DNA of 25,133 nucleotides, taken from assembly GCA_017390245.1 (NCBI GenBank), contig JAFPCE010000128.1, positions 1 to 25,133 on the forward strand. The letters are read 5' to 3'. This stretch comes from Selenomonadaceae bacterium (GTDB lineage: Bacteria; Bacillota; Negativicutes; Selenomonadales; Selenomonadaceae). Shown piece by piece: positions 1 through 8,941 of the stretch; within the stretch, counting starts at the first letter, position 1, and every line of letters starts with the position of its first letter. Under the pieces are notes generated by a model that saw only the letters and a program-made list of their open reading frames with translations, was not told the origin of the DNA and did no database searches. Made by a program: the position numbers and the translations under genes.

Positions 1-2
1 AG

Positions 3-986
3 GAGCTATGGCAGTACTGCACAGAAAATGGACTGCAGCCGCGGCATGACAGCACTAATGACAGTGAAGCATACAGGCGCAATAAAGTCCGGCTGCAGCT
101 TTTGCCAGATCTGGCAAGGTCATACAATCCTAATATTGTTAACAGCCTGTGCCGTCTGGCAGACACTGCTGCTGAGGATGAGGCTTATCTTCAAGCCCAG
201 GCTGAGACAGCCAGCAGAGAAATTGACTGGCAGTATGACGAAGCAGGTAAGGCTGTTTCCTGCAGCTGCGGGAAATTAGGACAGATGCCCAGGTCTTTGA
301 AAAGCAGAATTCTGCAGAAAATGGTGCTGCTTTTAACAGGAGAGCAGTTAAGCTATGTTCATATAGCAGCCCTGGAACAGCTGCTAGATAAGGCTGCTAC
401 AGGTACCAGAATTGCCCTGCCTTTTGGTTTGCAGGGAAAAATATCTTATGGCAAATTTACATTAGAAAAAAACACCATTTCCTTTTCAGAAAATCATGGT
501 AAAATAAATATAAATATAAATAGTAATAAAATCCCATTAGCTGCGTATAAAGATACAGGGGATATAAAAATAGCCTTAAGTGTACCAGGGGAAACGGTTC
601 TGCCAGATGGCACTGTCCTTGTGGCAGAGGTACTGGACAATTTGCAGCCGGCAGAAAGCATGCTGGGACAATATATTTATTGCGATTATGACAAAGCCAG
701 TGAGCTTTATGTGCGGCATCGCCGGCCTGGTGACATAGTAAATACTGGCAATGGCCACAAAAAACTGAAGGATTATATGATAGATGCGAAAATTCCTTCG
801 GCTGAGCGGGACAAGCTGTGGCTTTTATGCGGTTCAGGCAAGACTGAATGTCAGGCAGAATGTGGCAGAGGAACAGAAGCAATCCTCTGGCTGGCAGGCA
901 AAAGACGTTTTCAATCCATGTTAGTGGATAAAAATACAAAAAAATATTTATATATAACCCTCAGAAGCATGATGAATGAGGGATGA
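3..986 (+). CDS. tilS: tRNA(Ile)-lysidine synthase, 3' part (start lies before the window)
   Basis: TilS makes lysidine at C34 of the tRNA-Ile that reads AUA, using ATP and lysine in the cytoplasm. The frame is open from base 3, so the gene begins upstream and the N-terminal PP-loop ATPase domain is missing. The first visible residues include DSTN and YRRNKVR-LQLLPDL, followed by YNPN and a helical stretch, as in the middle of TilS. The C-terminal substrate-binding domain is recognisable by HRRPGD and KKLKDYMIDAKIP-x4-RDKLWLL. An internal TTG at 102 has no ribosome binding site and is not the start. hpt follows after 15 nt, the usual Firmicute order tilS-hpt-ftsH. The identification is firm; only the 5' end is unavailable. 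Confidence 0.93.
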   Translation, partial: ELWQYCTENGLQPRHDSTNDSEAYRRNKVRLQLLPDLARSYNPNIVNSLCRLADTAAEDEAYLQAQAETASREIDWQYDEAGKAVSCSCGKLGQMPRSLKSRILQKMVLLLTGEQLSYVHIAALEQLLDKAATGTRIALPFGLQGKISYGKFTLEKNTISFSENHGKINININSNKIPLAAYKDTGDIKIALSVPGETVLPDGTVLVAEVLDNLQPAESMLGQYIYCDYDKASELYVRHRRPGDIVNTGNGHKKLKDYMIDAKIPSAERDKLWLLCGSGKTECQAECGRGTEAILWLAGKRRFQSMLVDKNTKKYLYITLRSMMNEG

Positions 987-1001
987 AGGAGAAAGTAAAA
1001 A

Positions 1002-1538
1002 ATGATTAATGATTTAGCAAGTGTAATGTTTGATGAGCAGGCATTAGCTACTAAAAATGCAGAGCTGGGCAAGCTGATTACCCAGGAGTACAAGGGCAAA
1101 GAGGTTATCGTTGTAGGCATTCTCAAGGGCTCTGTGGTGTTCTTTTCTGACTTAATCCGCCAGATTGATATGCCAATCCAGATTGATTTCATGGTGGCAT
1201 CCAGCTACGGCAATGGCACTGAGTCCAGCGGCAAGGTTAACATCAAAAAGGATTTAAGCGTTGATATTAAAGGCAAGCATGTGCTGCTGGTAGAAGACAT
1301 CATTGATTCCGGCATTACCATGAGTTGCCTCATGGCTGAGCTGCAGAAGCGCCAGCCAGCAAGCCTGAAGCTGTGTGCTCTTTTAAGCAAGCCATCCCGC
1401 CGTCAGGCTGATGTAAAAATCGATTTCTGCGGTTATGATATTCCTGATGAATTCGTTGTGGGTTATGGTCTGGATTTTGCTGAGAAATACCGCAATATGA
1501 AGGTTATTGGCGTACTGAAGCCAGAGGTTTACGCCTGA
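1002..1538 (+). CDS. hpt: Hypoxanthine phosphoribosyltransferase
   Basis: Purine salvage enzyme that joins hypoxanthine or guanine to PRPP, giving IMP or GMP, in the cytoplasm. At 178 aa it has the normal family length. The PRPP-binding loop VLLVEDIIDSGIT lies at residues 94-106 with the E98-D99 pair, and the LKGS loop is near residues 41-44. The C-terminal part FVVGYGLDFAEKYRN is typical of bacterial Hpt. The ATG follows AGGAGAAAG at 987-995. It sits directly behind tilS and ahead of ftsH. The 104-nt gap to ftsH contains a separate promoter, so ftsH is not wholly dependent on read-through. Confidence 0.96.
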   Translation: MINDLASVMFDEQALATKNAELGKLITQEYKGKEVIVVGILKGSVVFFSDLIRQIDMPIQIDFMVASSYGNGTESSGKVNIKKDLSVDIKGKHVLLVEDIIDSGITMSCLMAELQKRQPASLKLCALLSKPSRRQADVKIDFCGYDIPDEFVVGYGLDFAEKYRNMKVIGVLKPEVYA

Positions 1539-1557
1539 GGCTAAGTGAGAATTAATA

Positions 1558-1586
1558 TTGTTTATTGTATCTCATAATGATATAAT
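1558..1586 (+). promoter_or_regulatory. Predicted sigma-A promoter for ftsH
   Basis: The hpt-ftsH gap holds TTGTTT (1558-1563), a 17-nt spacer and a perfect TATAAT (1581-1586). The -35 box matches the consensus only in its TTG. Transcription would begin near 1593, about 50 nt before the ftsH start. This is inferred from base sequence only. Confidence 0.5.
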
Positions 1587-1642
1587 AATAGGATGTTAAG
1601 ACAAAGAATTTTTACTATAATCATAATTAAGGAGGTTAATCC

Positions 1643-3634
1643 TTGGGTAAATTTATCAAGAACGTTGCGTTCTATTTGCTGATTATCTTTATAGCTATTT
1701 CAGCTATAGATTATTTTTCCCAGCCAAAGGCTGCCAAGCAAGAAATGAACTATACAGATTTCCTGGCAGAGGTGGATAAGGGAGATGTATCTAAGGTTGT
1801 TTTAGTGGAAAATACTATCAAGGGTACATTGTCTGATGGTACTGAATTTATTACCATTACACCTGCTTATCCTAACAGGGATGAGAGCCTGGTAAAGACT
1901 CTGCAGGACAAGAACGTCAATATCAAGGCGGAAAATCCGCCAGAGCCACCTTGGTGGTCAACTTTGTTATCTTCTCTGCTGCCTATTCTGCTGCTGGCAG
2001 GACTGTGGTTCTTCTTTATGAACCAGACCCAGGGTGGCGGTGGCAAGGTAATGAACTTTGGCAAGAGCCGTGCCAAGCTCAGTACTGGCGGCAAGGTAGA
2101 GGTGCGCTTTGCTGATGTGGCTGGTGCTGATGAAGCTAAGCAGGAGCTGGAAGAGATTGTAGGCTTTTTAAAGGAGCCAAAGAAATATAACAGCCTGGGT
2201 GCTAAGATTCCAAAGGGCGTGCTGCTCTTTGGCCCTCCAGGTACAGGTAAAACCCTGCTGGCTAAGGCTGTAGCAGGTGAAGCAGGCGTGCCATTCTTCT
2301 CCATCAGCGGTTCTGACTTCGTGGAGATGTTCGTAGGTGTAGGTGCTTCCCGTGTACGTGATTTGTTTGATCAGGCCAAGAAGAGCTCCCCTTGTATCGT
2401 ATTTATCGATGAGATTGATGCTGTGGGACGCCAGCGTGGTGCTGGTGTAGGCGGTGGCCACGATGAGCGTGAGCAGACCTTAAATCAGATGCTGGTAGAG
2501 ATGGATGGCTTTGCCCCTAATGAAGGCATTATTATCATAGCTGCTACTAACAGGCCTGATATTCTGGATCCAGCATTGCTGCGTCCAGGCCGTTTTGACA
2601 GACAGATTGTGGTTGACAAGCCAGATGTTAAGGGCCGTCTTGCTATCTTAAAGGTACACTGCAAGGATAAGCCAATGGATCCAGATGTTAATCTGGATAT
2701 TCTGGCCCGCCGTACTCCGGGCTTTGCTGGTGCTGACTTAAGCAACCTGGTGAATGAAGCTGCACTTTTAGCAGCACGCCGTAACAAGAAAGCCATTCAC
2801 ATGAATGAGCTGGAGGAATCCATTGAAAGAGTTATGGCTGGTCCTGAGCGCAAGTCTAAGGTTATGAGTGACAAGGAAAAGCGTCTGACTGCATACCATG
2901 AGGGTGGTCACACCCTGGTGGGGATGCTGCTGCCAAATGCTGATCCTGTTCATAAGGTTACCATTATTCCTCGCGGCAGAGCTGGTGGTTATACACTGAT
3001 GCTGCCAAAGGAGGACCGCTCCTACGCTACCAGAGGAGAGCTTTTGGATAAGCTGAAGACTCTGCTGGCAGGCCGTGTGGCTGAGGAAGTAGTTCTGAAG
3101 GAAATCAGTACTGGTGCCCAGAATGATATCCAGCGTGCTACCCAGATGGCCCGCAGTATGGTTACTGAATACGGCATGAGTGCCCACCTTGGGCCTATCG
3201 CCTATGGTGAAGGCAGTGATCATCAGGTATTCCTGGGCCGTGATATGGCCAGCCGCCGTAACTACTCTGAGGAAGTAGCTTCTGATATTGATAAGGAGAT
3301 TTTCCGCCTGATTGATACGGCTTATGAGGCGTGCCGCCAGCTGATTAGCGATAATGTTGATAAACTGCATATTATTGCAGAGGCCCTGATTGAAAAGGAA
3401 ACTCTGGAGGCAGAAGAGCTGAAGGAGCTGGTTGGCTTTGGCAATGTTACTGAAAAGCAGGATGAGCCTGCAGAGGATCATCATGATGATAATGACAATG
3501 ATGATACTACTACACCACTGGTAACACCATTGCAGGAAGAGCAGCAGTCTGTGGCAGAGGTTCCTGAAGAGGAGCCAGAAGAGGCAGGGCTGGTAAATCC
3601 TGAGCCTAAATTGAATACTTCCACTAAGGAATAA
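1643..3634 (+). CDS. ftsH: ATP-dependent zinc metalloprotease FtsH
   Basis: Membrane-anchored hexameric AAA+ protease that degrades misfolded membrane proteins and some regulators. It has 663 aa. Two membrane segments (about 8-24 and 106-127) flank a small extracytoplasmic domain. Walker A GPPGTGKT is at 197-204, Walker B ends D256-E257, and the second region of homology has R314 and R317. The zinc site is H419-E-G-G-H423 with D495 as probable third ligand. The family usually has HEAGH, so Gly replaces Ala between the ligands but HExxH is intact. The start is TTG at 1643, seven nucleotides after a strong GGAGG (1631-1635). The tail from about residue 600 is acidic, with a short His/Asp run, and probably disordered. 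Confidence 0.97.
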   Translation: MGKFIKNVAFYLLIIFIAISAIDYFSQPKAAKQEMNYTDFLAEVDKGDVSKVVLVENTIKGTLSDGTEFITITPAYPNRDESLVKTLQDKNVNIKAENPPEPPWWSTLLSSLLPILLLAGLWFFFMNQTQGGGGKVMNFGKSRAKLSTGGKVEVRFADVAGADEAKQELEEIVGFLKEPKKYNSLGAKIPKGVLLFGPPGTGKTLLAKAVAGEAGVPFFSISGSDFVEMFVGVGASRVRDLFDQAKKSSPCIVFIDEIDAVGRQRGAGVGGGHDEREQTLNQMLVEMDGFAPNEGIIIIAATNRPDILDPALLRPGRFDRQIVVDKPDVKGRLAILKVHCKDKPMDPDVNLDILARRTPGFAGADLSNLVNEAALLAARRNKKAIHMNELEESIERVMAGPERKSKVMSDKEKRLTAYHEGGHTLVGMLLPNADPVHKVTIIPRGRAGGYTLMLPKEDRSYATRGELLDKLKTLLAGRVAEEVVLKEISTGAQNDIQRATQMARSMVTEYGMSAHLGPIAYGEGSDHQVFLGRDMASRRNYSEEVASDIDKEIFRLIDTAYEACRQLISDNVDKLHIIAEALIEKETLEAEELKELVGFGNVTEKQDEPAEDHHDDNDNDDTTTPLVTPLQEEQQSVAEVPEEEPEEAGLVNPEPKLNTSTKE

Positions 3635-3639
3635 TTTTT

Positions 3640-3666
3640 ACAGGGGCTGTGGTAAACAGCTCCTGT
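3640..3666 (+). terminator. Hairpin after ftsH, possible weak terminator
   Basis: ACAGGGGCTG pairs with CAGCTCCTGT around a 7-nt loop (10 bp, one G-U). Only three T residues follow the stem, so termination is probably weak or factor-dependent. It separates ftsH from the asparaginase gene. Confidence 0.4.
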
Positions 3667-3699
3667 TTGACCATCTGAAGGAAAAGAGAGGGACAGGCA

Positions 3700-4695
3700 A
3701 TGAGTGAGATTATTTTAAATTACACAAGAGCGGGTCATGTAGAGAACATTCACCGGGCGGACATTGTGGCTGTTAACAGCAAGGGGGATATTGTTAAGGA
3801 GCTGGGCAATGGCAAGCTGCCAATGTTCTGGCGCAGTGCTGCTAAGCCATTTCAGGCACTGGCCTTTGTAAAAAACGGCGGCATGGAAAAGTACAATATT
3901 ACCAGCCGTGAGCTGGCACTTCTGGTGTCTTCCCACAGCGGTGAAGCTTTCCATGTAGAGCTGGTAGAGGGAATCCTGCAGAAGCTGGGCCTGACTACTG
4001 ATGCCCTGAACTGTGGTGCAGCAAGACCAATGAGCGGCAAGGCCAATGTAGAGCTGATTAAGCAGGGCAAGCGTCCTCAGGCTGTTCACAATGCCTGCTC
4101 CGGCAAGCATTCCCAGATACTGGCTCTCTGCCAGATGATGGGTCTGCCTATTGAAGGCTACATTAAGCCAGAGCATGAGGCACAGAAGGTTATCTTCAAA
4201 CACGTGGCTATGGCTTCCTGTATGCCAGAGGATAAGCTGGAAATCGGCATTGATGGCTGTGGCGTGCCTGTATTTTATCTGCCATTAAATCACATGGCAC
4301 AGGCTTATGCCCGCCTCTCCACTCCTGCCAAGGCTGGCTGGGGTGATTATGAGGCAGCAGCAACTACTATCAGAGATGCTATGGTACAGTATCCAGAGGT
4401 GCTGGCAGGCACAGGCCGCATAGATACCGCTGTTTCACAGATTACCAAGGGCAGAATTATTGCCAAAATTGGTGCTGATGCAGTATACTGTATGGCTGTT
4501 AAGGATGAAGATCTGGGCGTTGCCTTTAAGGTAGAGGACGGCGACTATGGTGCTGTAAATCCATCTGTTATCTGCGTCTTGAAATATTTAGACCTGCTGA
4601 CAAAGGCTGAATATGATGAGCTTATTGCTAAGTATCCGCCTGTATTAAAGAATCACCGCGGTGATGTCATTGGCACTATTGAGTTCATGATTTAA
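3700..4695 (+). CDS. L-asparaginase, Rhizobium etli AnsA type (Asparaginase_II family, PF06089)
   Basis: Predicted cytoplasmic hydrolase of asparagine to aspartate and ammonia, of the class unrelated to the E. coli enzymes. It has 331 aa and no signal peptide. Residues matching the catalytic and zinc-site pattern described for the R. etli enzyme are visible: S46-x2-K49 in RSAAKPFQA, a serine in SSHSGE (77-82), C133-x2-K136 in ACSGKH, and C187 in DGCGVP. The numbering agrees with that enzyme at a constant offset of two, recalled from memory. A lysine in IIAKIG (K256) may be the second catalytic lysine. The ATG follows a GAGAGGGACAGG region. Family assignment is firm; substrate is by homology. 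Confidence 0.88.
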   Translation: MSEIILNYTRAGHVENIHRADIVAVNSKGDIVKELGNGKLPMFWRSAAKPFQALAFVKNGGMEKYNITSRELALLVSSHSGEAFHVELVEGILQKLGLTTDALNCGAARPMSGKANVELIKQGKRPQAVHNACSGKHSQILALCQMMGLPIEGYIKPEHEAQKVIFKHVAMASCMPEDKLEIGIDGCGVPVFYLPLNHMAQAYARLSTPAKAGWGDYEAAATTIRDAMVQYPEVLAGTGRIDTAVSQITKGRIIAKIGADAVYCMAVKDEDLGVAFKVEDGDYGAVNPSVICVLKYLDLLTKAEYDELIAKYPPVLKNHRGDVIGTIEFMI

Positions 4696-4724
4696 ATACT
4701 TAGCGCAAAGCCAGGGAGATAAAA

Positions 4725-5705
4725 ATGCGTAATAAAATATTGGAGCTGCTGCGGGCTAACACCAGTACCTATCTGTCTGGTGAGGAAATTGCCAGCCAGC
4801 TGGGGGTATCCCGCACAGCTATCTGGAAACACATGCAGGAACTGAAAAATGCCGGCTATGAGATTGCCAGTCATGCCAGAAAGGGCTATCAGCTTATTGC
4901 TGCGCCGGACAGGCTGCTGGCTGATACCATTGGCAATGGCTTAAACACAAAGCTTATTGGCAGTGCCTTTGTGTGCTTTGACAATGTGAAATCAACTAAT
5001 GATGAAGCCAAGGCTCTGGCCAGAAAAGGTGCTGTCAATGGCACAGTAGTGGTCAGCGAAGCCCAGAGCGTAGGCAAGGGAAGAATGGAGCGCAGCTTCT
5101 TCTGCCCTGAGGGTGGTATCTGGTTTTCTGTTATCCTGAGGCCAGATTTCCTGCCTATGGAAGCACCTAAGTGCACTTTGCTGGCTGCAGTAGCTGTCAC
5201 CAAGGCTATGCGCAAGCAGGGACTGGAGGCCGGTATTAAGTGGCCTAATGATATTATCTGCCAGGGCAAAAAGCTCACTGGCATTTTAACCGAGATGAGT
5301 GCGGAAATGGACAAGATTAACTATGTAGTTATCGGCACAGGCATCAATGTTAATATCCCTGCTGCAAGCTTTCCAGAGGAGCTGCAGGATAAGGCCAGCT
5401 CTATGTCAGCTTTGCTGGGGCACGACGTGCCTAAAATTGCCTTTTTCCAGGATGTTTTGCGCAATATGGAAAAGCTGTACCTGGAAATAGAGGCAAATGG
5501 CTTTAAGGAGCTGCTGCAGCAATGGCGTCATTATTCCATAACCCTGGGACAGGAAATCAATGTTATTGGCGTTAAAGAAACCTTTAGCGGCATTGCCAGG
5601 GATATAGATGATGATGGAGCCCTTTTGGTGGAAACACAGCAGGGGCTGCGCAAGGTATTAGCAGGGGATGTATCTATCCGTCCCCGCAACAAGCAAGTGA
5701 AATAA
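4725..5705 (+). CDS. birA: Biotin-[acetyl-CoA-carboxylase] ligase / biotin operon repressor BirA
   Basis: Attaches biotin to the biotin carboxyl carrier protein through biotinyl-AMP. It has 326 aa. The N-terminal 60 residues form a winged helix-turn-helix (EEIASQLGVSRTAIWKHMQ), so this is probably the bifunctional form that also represses biotin genes. The ligase core shows STNDEA at 90-95, a GKGRMER adenylate loop at 118-124, KWPND with the catalytic lysine K172, GILTE at 186-190 and GTGINVN at 204-210. The C-terminal SH3-like domain follows (VETQQGLRKVLAGDV). The start ATG comes 7 nt after GGGAG. coaX follows closely, a common pairing in Firmicutes. No biotin synthesis gene lies in the window. 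Confidence 0.95.
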   Translation: MRNKILELLRANTSTYLSGEEIASQLGVSRTAIWKHMQELKNAGYEIASHARKGYQLIAAPDRLLADTIGNGLNTKLIGSAFVCFDNVKSTNDEAKALARKGAVNGTVVVSEAQSVGKGRMERSFFCPEGGIWFSVILRPDFLPMEAPKCTLLAAVAVTKAMRKQGLEAGIKWPNDIICQGKKLTGILTEMSAEMDKINYVVIGTGINVNIPAASFPEELQDKASSMSALLGHDVPKIAFFQDVLRNMEKLYLEIEANGFKELLQQWRHYSITLGQEINVIGVKETFSGIARDIDDDGALLVETQQGLRKVLAGDVSIRPRNKQVK

Positions 5706-5735
5706 GTAGTAAGTGAAAATAGTTTGGAGGATTCT

Positions 5736-6500
5736 ATGCTCTTAGTAATAGATATTGGTAACAGCAATATCGTCATAGGAACATACAAAGGAAAAAAATT
5801 ACATTGCCATTGGCGTGTTTCTACTGACAGGCAGAAAACCAGTGATGAATACGGAATGATTCTGGATGGTTTATTCAGATACCATGGCTTCAGTATGTCA
5901 GATATCGAAGCTGTGATTATTTCTTCAGTAATGCCTACACTGGTGGTGCCAATGGTGAAGATGTGTGAGCGCTATTTTCACTTGAGACCGCTGGTGGTAG
6001 GGCCTGGTATCAAAACAGGCATTAAGCTTAAATACGAAAATCCGCGGGAAATCGGTGCTGACCGTATCGTTAATGTAGTGGGAGCTTATGAGCAGTATGG
6101 CGGTCCTTTATTTGTAATTGATATAGGTACTGCTACTACCTTTGATGTGGTAGATGAAAATGGTGACTTCCTGGGAGGCGTTATTTCCCCAGGTCTGGGC
6201 ATCTCTGCTGAGGGATTGTTCCAGCGGGCAGCCAAGCTTCCCCGCATTGAGCTGGTAACACCAAAGAACGTTATCTGCCGCAATACCGTTAATGGCATGC
6301 AGGCAGGTCTTATCTTTGGCTTTGTAGGCCACATCGATGAGATTGTGCGCCGCATCAAGGAGGAATATGGCAAGCCAATGAAGGTAGTTGCTACTGGCGG
6401 CTTTGCTAAAATGATAGTGAAGGAATCAAAAACTATTGATGATATTGACCATTTCCTGACTTTAACAGGCCTCAGGGTTTTATACGAAAGGAATCAGTAA
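5736..6500 (+). CDS. coaX: Type III pantothenate kinase
   Basis: First step of coenzyme A synthesis, phosphorylating pantothenate; type III enzymes belong to the ASKHA fold. From ATG 5736 the product is 254 aa, the usual length. That start follows GGAGG (5726-5730) by five nucleotides. An in-frame TTG at 5724 lies upstream of this site and would add five residues, so I reject it. Motifs are IDIGNSN (D6), IGADR (107-110) and DIGTATTFD (129-137), plus a C-terminal ATGGFA. The stop overlaps the dusB start by one base, indicating translational coupling. Confidence 0.95.
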   Translation: MLLVIDIGNSNIVIGTYKGKKLHCHWRVSTDRQKTSDEYGMILDGLFRYHGFSMSDIEAVIISSVMPTLVVPMVKMCERYFHLRPLVVGPGIKTGIKLKYENPREIGADRIVNVVGAYEQYGGPLFVIDIGTATTFDVVDENGDFLGGVISPGLGISAEGLFQRAAKLPRIELVTPKNVICRNTVNGMQAGLIFGFVGHIDEIVRRIKEEYGKPMKVVATGGFAKMIVKESKTIDDIDHFLTLTGLRVLYERNQ

Positions 6501-7456
6501 TGAACATTGGCAAGTTTTCCTTTCAATATCCTGTTTTTCTGGCACCTATGGCGGGAGTAACCGACACGCCTTACCGTATTCTGGCCAGGGAAATGGGCTG
6601 TCCTTTGGTATATTCAGAAATGGTCAGTGATAAGGGCATCAATTACCGCAATGAGCATACTTTGAAGATGCTGCAGACAGAGGAGCAGGAAAGGCCTATG
6701 GCCATGCAGCTCTTTGGCGCTGAAGCAGACAGCGTAGCCAGGGCAGCTGAGTACATACAGTCACTGGGGTGTGCTGATATTCTGGATTTCAACATGGGCT
6801 GTCCAGCTCCTAAGGTTGTAAAAAACCATGAGGGCTCTGCCATGATGCGTGAGCCGGAAAATGCCTATAAGGTATTAAAGGCCCTGGTTAATGCAGTGGA
6901 CATGCCTGTAACTGTGAAGATGCGCATTGGCTGGGATGACCAGCATATTAATGTACTGGAAATGGCTAAGCTGGCAGAGGAGGCAGGAGTGGCAGCTATA
7001 GCTGTCCATGGCCGCACCAGAGAGCAGTTTTACCGGGATCAGGCCAACTGGAAGATTATTGGCCAGGTCAGGGAAGCAGTTAAGGTACCTGTCATAGCCA
7101 ACGGTGATGTGCGAAATGTTTATGACCTGGATAAAATCCGCCAGGTATCTGGCTGCGAGGCTGTAATGGTAGGCAGAGCAGCCCAGGGCAATCCATGGAT
7201 TTTCCGCCAGCTGACAGAGTATCTGCGAACTGGTGAAAGTTTGCCAGGACCCACCATGGATGAGCGGAAGGAGATTATCATCCGCCATCTGGATATGCTG
7301 CTACAGTTCAAGGGGGATTATATTGGCCCTAGGGAAATGCGCAAGCATGCCACCTGGTATACTAAAGGCATTCCTGGCAGTGCAGAGCTCAGGTGTCTCT
7401 TTAATCAGGCAGAAACCAGGGATGATTTCCTGCGTATCTTAGATAAAATGCATTAA
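6500..7456 (+). CDS. dusB: tRNA-dihydrouridine synthase, DusB type
   Basis: FMN-dependent reductase that forms dihydrouridine in the D-loop of tRNAs. It has 318 aa in the TIM-barrel-plus-helical-domain arrangement. Visible motifs are LAPMAGVTD (FMN site, 14-22), FNMGCPAPKV with the catalytic cysteine C101, KMRIGWD (140-146), VHGRTREQFY (169-178), ANGDV (200-204) and VGRAAQGNPW (224-233). The start ATG overlaps the coaX stop (TAATG). birA, coaX and dusB probably form one transcript; the same order is common in Firmicutes. The DusB subtype is assigned from overall resemblance and context rather than a diagnostic residue. Confidence 0.93.
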   Translation: MNIGKFSFQYPVFLAPMAGVTDTPYRILAREMGCPLVYSEMVSDKGINYRNEHTLKMLQTEEQERPMAMQLFGAEADSVARAAEYIQSLGCADILDFNMGCPAPKVVKNHEGSAMMREPENAYKVLKALVNAVDMPVTVKMRIGWDDQHINVLEMAKLAEEAGVAAIAVHGRTREQFYRDQANWKIIGQVREAVKVPVIANGDVRNVYDLDKIRQVSGCEAVMVGRAAQGNPWIFRQLTEYLRTGESLPGPTMDERKEIIIRHLDMLLQFKGDYIGPREMRKHATWYTKGIPGSAELRCLFNQAETRDDFLRILDKMH

Positions 7457-7527
7457 TATGCAGCAGAAAAGCTATTACAATTGCCAGTGATTACTGGGAA
7501 TTTTTCAAAGAAAAAGAGGTAATATTT

Positions 7528-8934
7528 ATGGCTGATAAAAAGAAAAAGGAAGAGCAGAAGGAACAGTCCGTATGGAATACCTACACTGCTAAGGAGAAAA
7601 AGGCACTGGAGAAGCTCAATGAGGGCTATAAGGCCTTTTTATCCAAGTGCAAGACAGAAAGAGAAAGCACTACAGAGGCTATTGCCCAGGCTGAGGCCAA
7701 GGGATATCGCAATTTAGAGGATATCATTAAAAATAATGGAGGCTTAAAGCCAGGGGATAAGGTCTATGCAGTGTGCATGAACAAGGCTGTAGCATTGTTT
7801 AACATTGGTACCCGTTCCTTAGAAGAGGGCATGGCTATTTTAGGTGCTCACATTGATACCTGCCGTCTTGATTTAAAGCAGCATCCTGTATATGAAGCTG
7901 GTGGCATGGCTTACTTTGACACCCATTACTATGGCGGCATTAAGAAATATCAGTGGGTAACTTTGCCACTGGCATTGCATGGTGTTGTAGTGAAGAAGGA
8001 CGGCACTAAAATCAATATCGTCATTGGTGAAGATGCCGGCGACCCTGTATTCTGCGTTACTGACCTTTTAATTCATCTGGCACAGGAGCAGATGGAAAAG
8101 AAGGCTGGCAAGGTAGTAGAAGGCGAAAATCTGGATATTCTCATTGGCAGCTATCCATTAAAGGATACTGACAAGGACGCTGTGAAGGCAGGCGTTTTGC
8201 AGCTGTTAGAGGATAAATACGGCATTACAGAGGATGACTTCATCTCTGCTGAGCTGACTATGGTGCCAGCTGGTGCTGCCCGTGATTTAGGCTTAGACCG
8301 CAGCATGGTATTAGCTTATGGCCATGATGACAGAGTGTGTGCTTATACTTCCCTTATTGCCATGCTAGAGGTGGACAAGGTGGAGCGCACCTCCTGCTGT
8401 CTCTTAGTGGATAAGGAAGAGATTGGCAGTGTAGGTGCTACAGGCATGCAGTCCCGTTTCTTTGAAAATACTGTAGCAGAGATTCTTCACGCTTTAGGCG
8501 GTTACAGTGGCCTTTCTACCAGACGCTGCCTGGCTAATTCCTGGATGCTGTCTTCTGACGTAAGCTCTGCCTTTGACAATCTTTATGCCTCTGTTTATGA
8601 CAAGAACAACTGCGCATATCTGGGCAAAGGCATGGTATTCATGAAGTTTACTGGTGCCCGGGGCAAGTCTGGTTCCAATGATGCCAGCGCTGAATATTTA
8701 GGAAGAATCCGCCAGATTATGGACAAGCACAAGGTTAAGTTCCAGACTGCAGAGCTAGGCAAGGTAGACCATGGCGGCGGCGGTACTATTGCCTACATCA
8801 TGTCCCTCTATGGCATGAATGTTATTGACAGCGGCGTAGGCGTGTTAAGCATGCATGCTCCTTGGGAAGCAGTCAGCAAGATTGACGTCTACGAGACCAC
8901 CAAGGGCTACAAGGCCTTTTTAAAGGAAATCTGA
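7528..8934 (+). CDS. M18 family aminopeptidase
   Basis: Cytoplasmic binuclear zinc aminopeptidase that trims N-terminal residues from peptides; M18 members often prefer acidic or neutral residues. It has 468 aa, close to the family norm. Probable metal ligands and catalytic residues are H108-x-D110 (AHIDT), D268 (GHDDRV), E297-E298 (VDKEEIGS), D344 (SSDVS) and H443 (SMHAPWE). A glycine-rich DHGGGGT lies near 414-420. The first 12 residues are strongly charged (Lys/Glu) and are not a signal peptide. The start follows AAAGAGGT at 7511-7518. The next gene starts 7 nt after its stop, so the two are likely co-transcribed. Confidence 0.92.
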   Translation: MADKKKKEEQKEQSVWNTYTAKEKKALEKLNEGYKAFLSKCKTERESTTEAIAQAEAKGYRNLEDIIKNNGGLKPGDKVYAVCMNKAVALFNIGTRSLEEGMAILGAHIDTCRLDLKQHPVYEAGGMAYFDTHYYGGIKKYQWVTLPLALHGVVVKKDGTKINIVIGEDAGDPVFCVTDLLIHLAQEQMEKKAGKVVEGENLDILIGSYPLKDTDKDAVKAGVLQLLEDKYGITEDDFISAELTMVPAGAARDLGLDRSMVLAYGHDDRVCAYTSLIAMLEVDKVERTSCCLLVDKEEIGSVGATGMQSRFFENTVAEILHALGGYSGLSTRRCLANSWMLSSDVSSAFDNLYASVYDKNNCAYLGKGMVFMKFTGARGKSGSNDASAEYLGRIRQIMDKHKVKFQTAELGKVDHGGGGTIAYIMSLYGMNVIDSGVGVLSMHAPWEAVSKIDVYETTKGYKAFLKEI

Positions 8935-8941
8935 GGTAAAT

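Noticed and set aside
28..279. An 83-codon plus-strand frame at the window start
   Set aside because: Overlaps tilS in another frame; the tilS frame is open from base 3 and carries family motifs.
457..939. A 160-codon minus-strand frame inside tilS
   Set aside because: Antisense shadow of a conserved gene, with composition typical of a mirrored frame.
2768..3484. A 238-codon minus-strand frame inside ftsH
   Set aside because: It is long but lies wholly within a certain gene; no start signals and no family resemblance.
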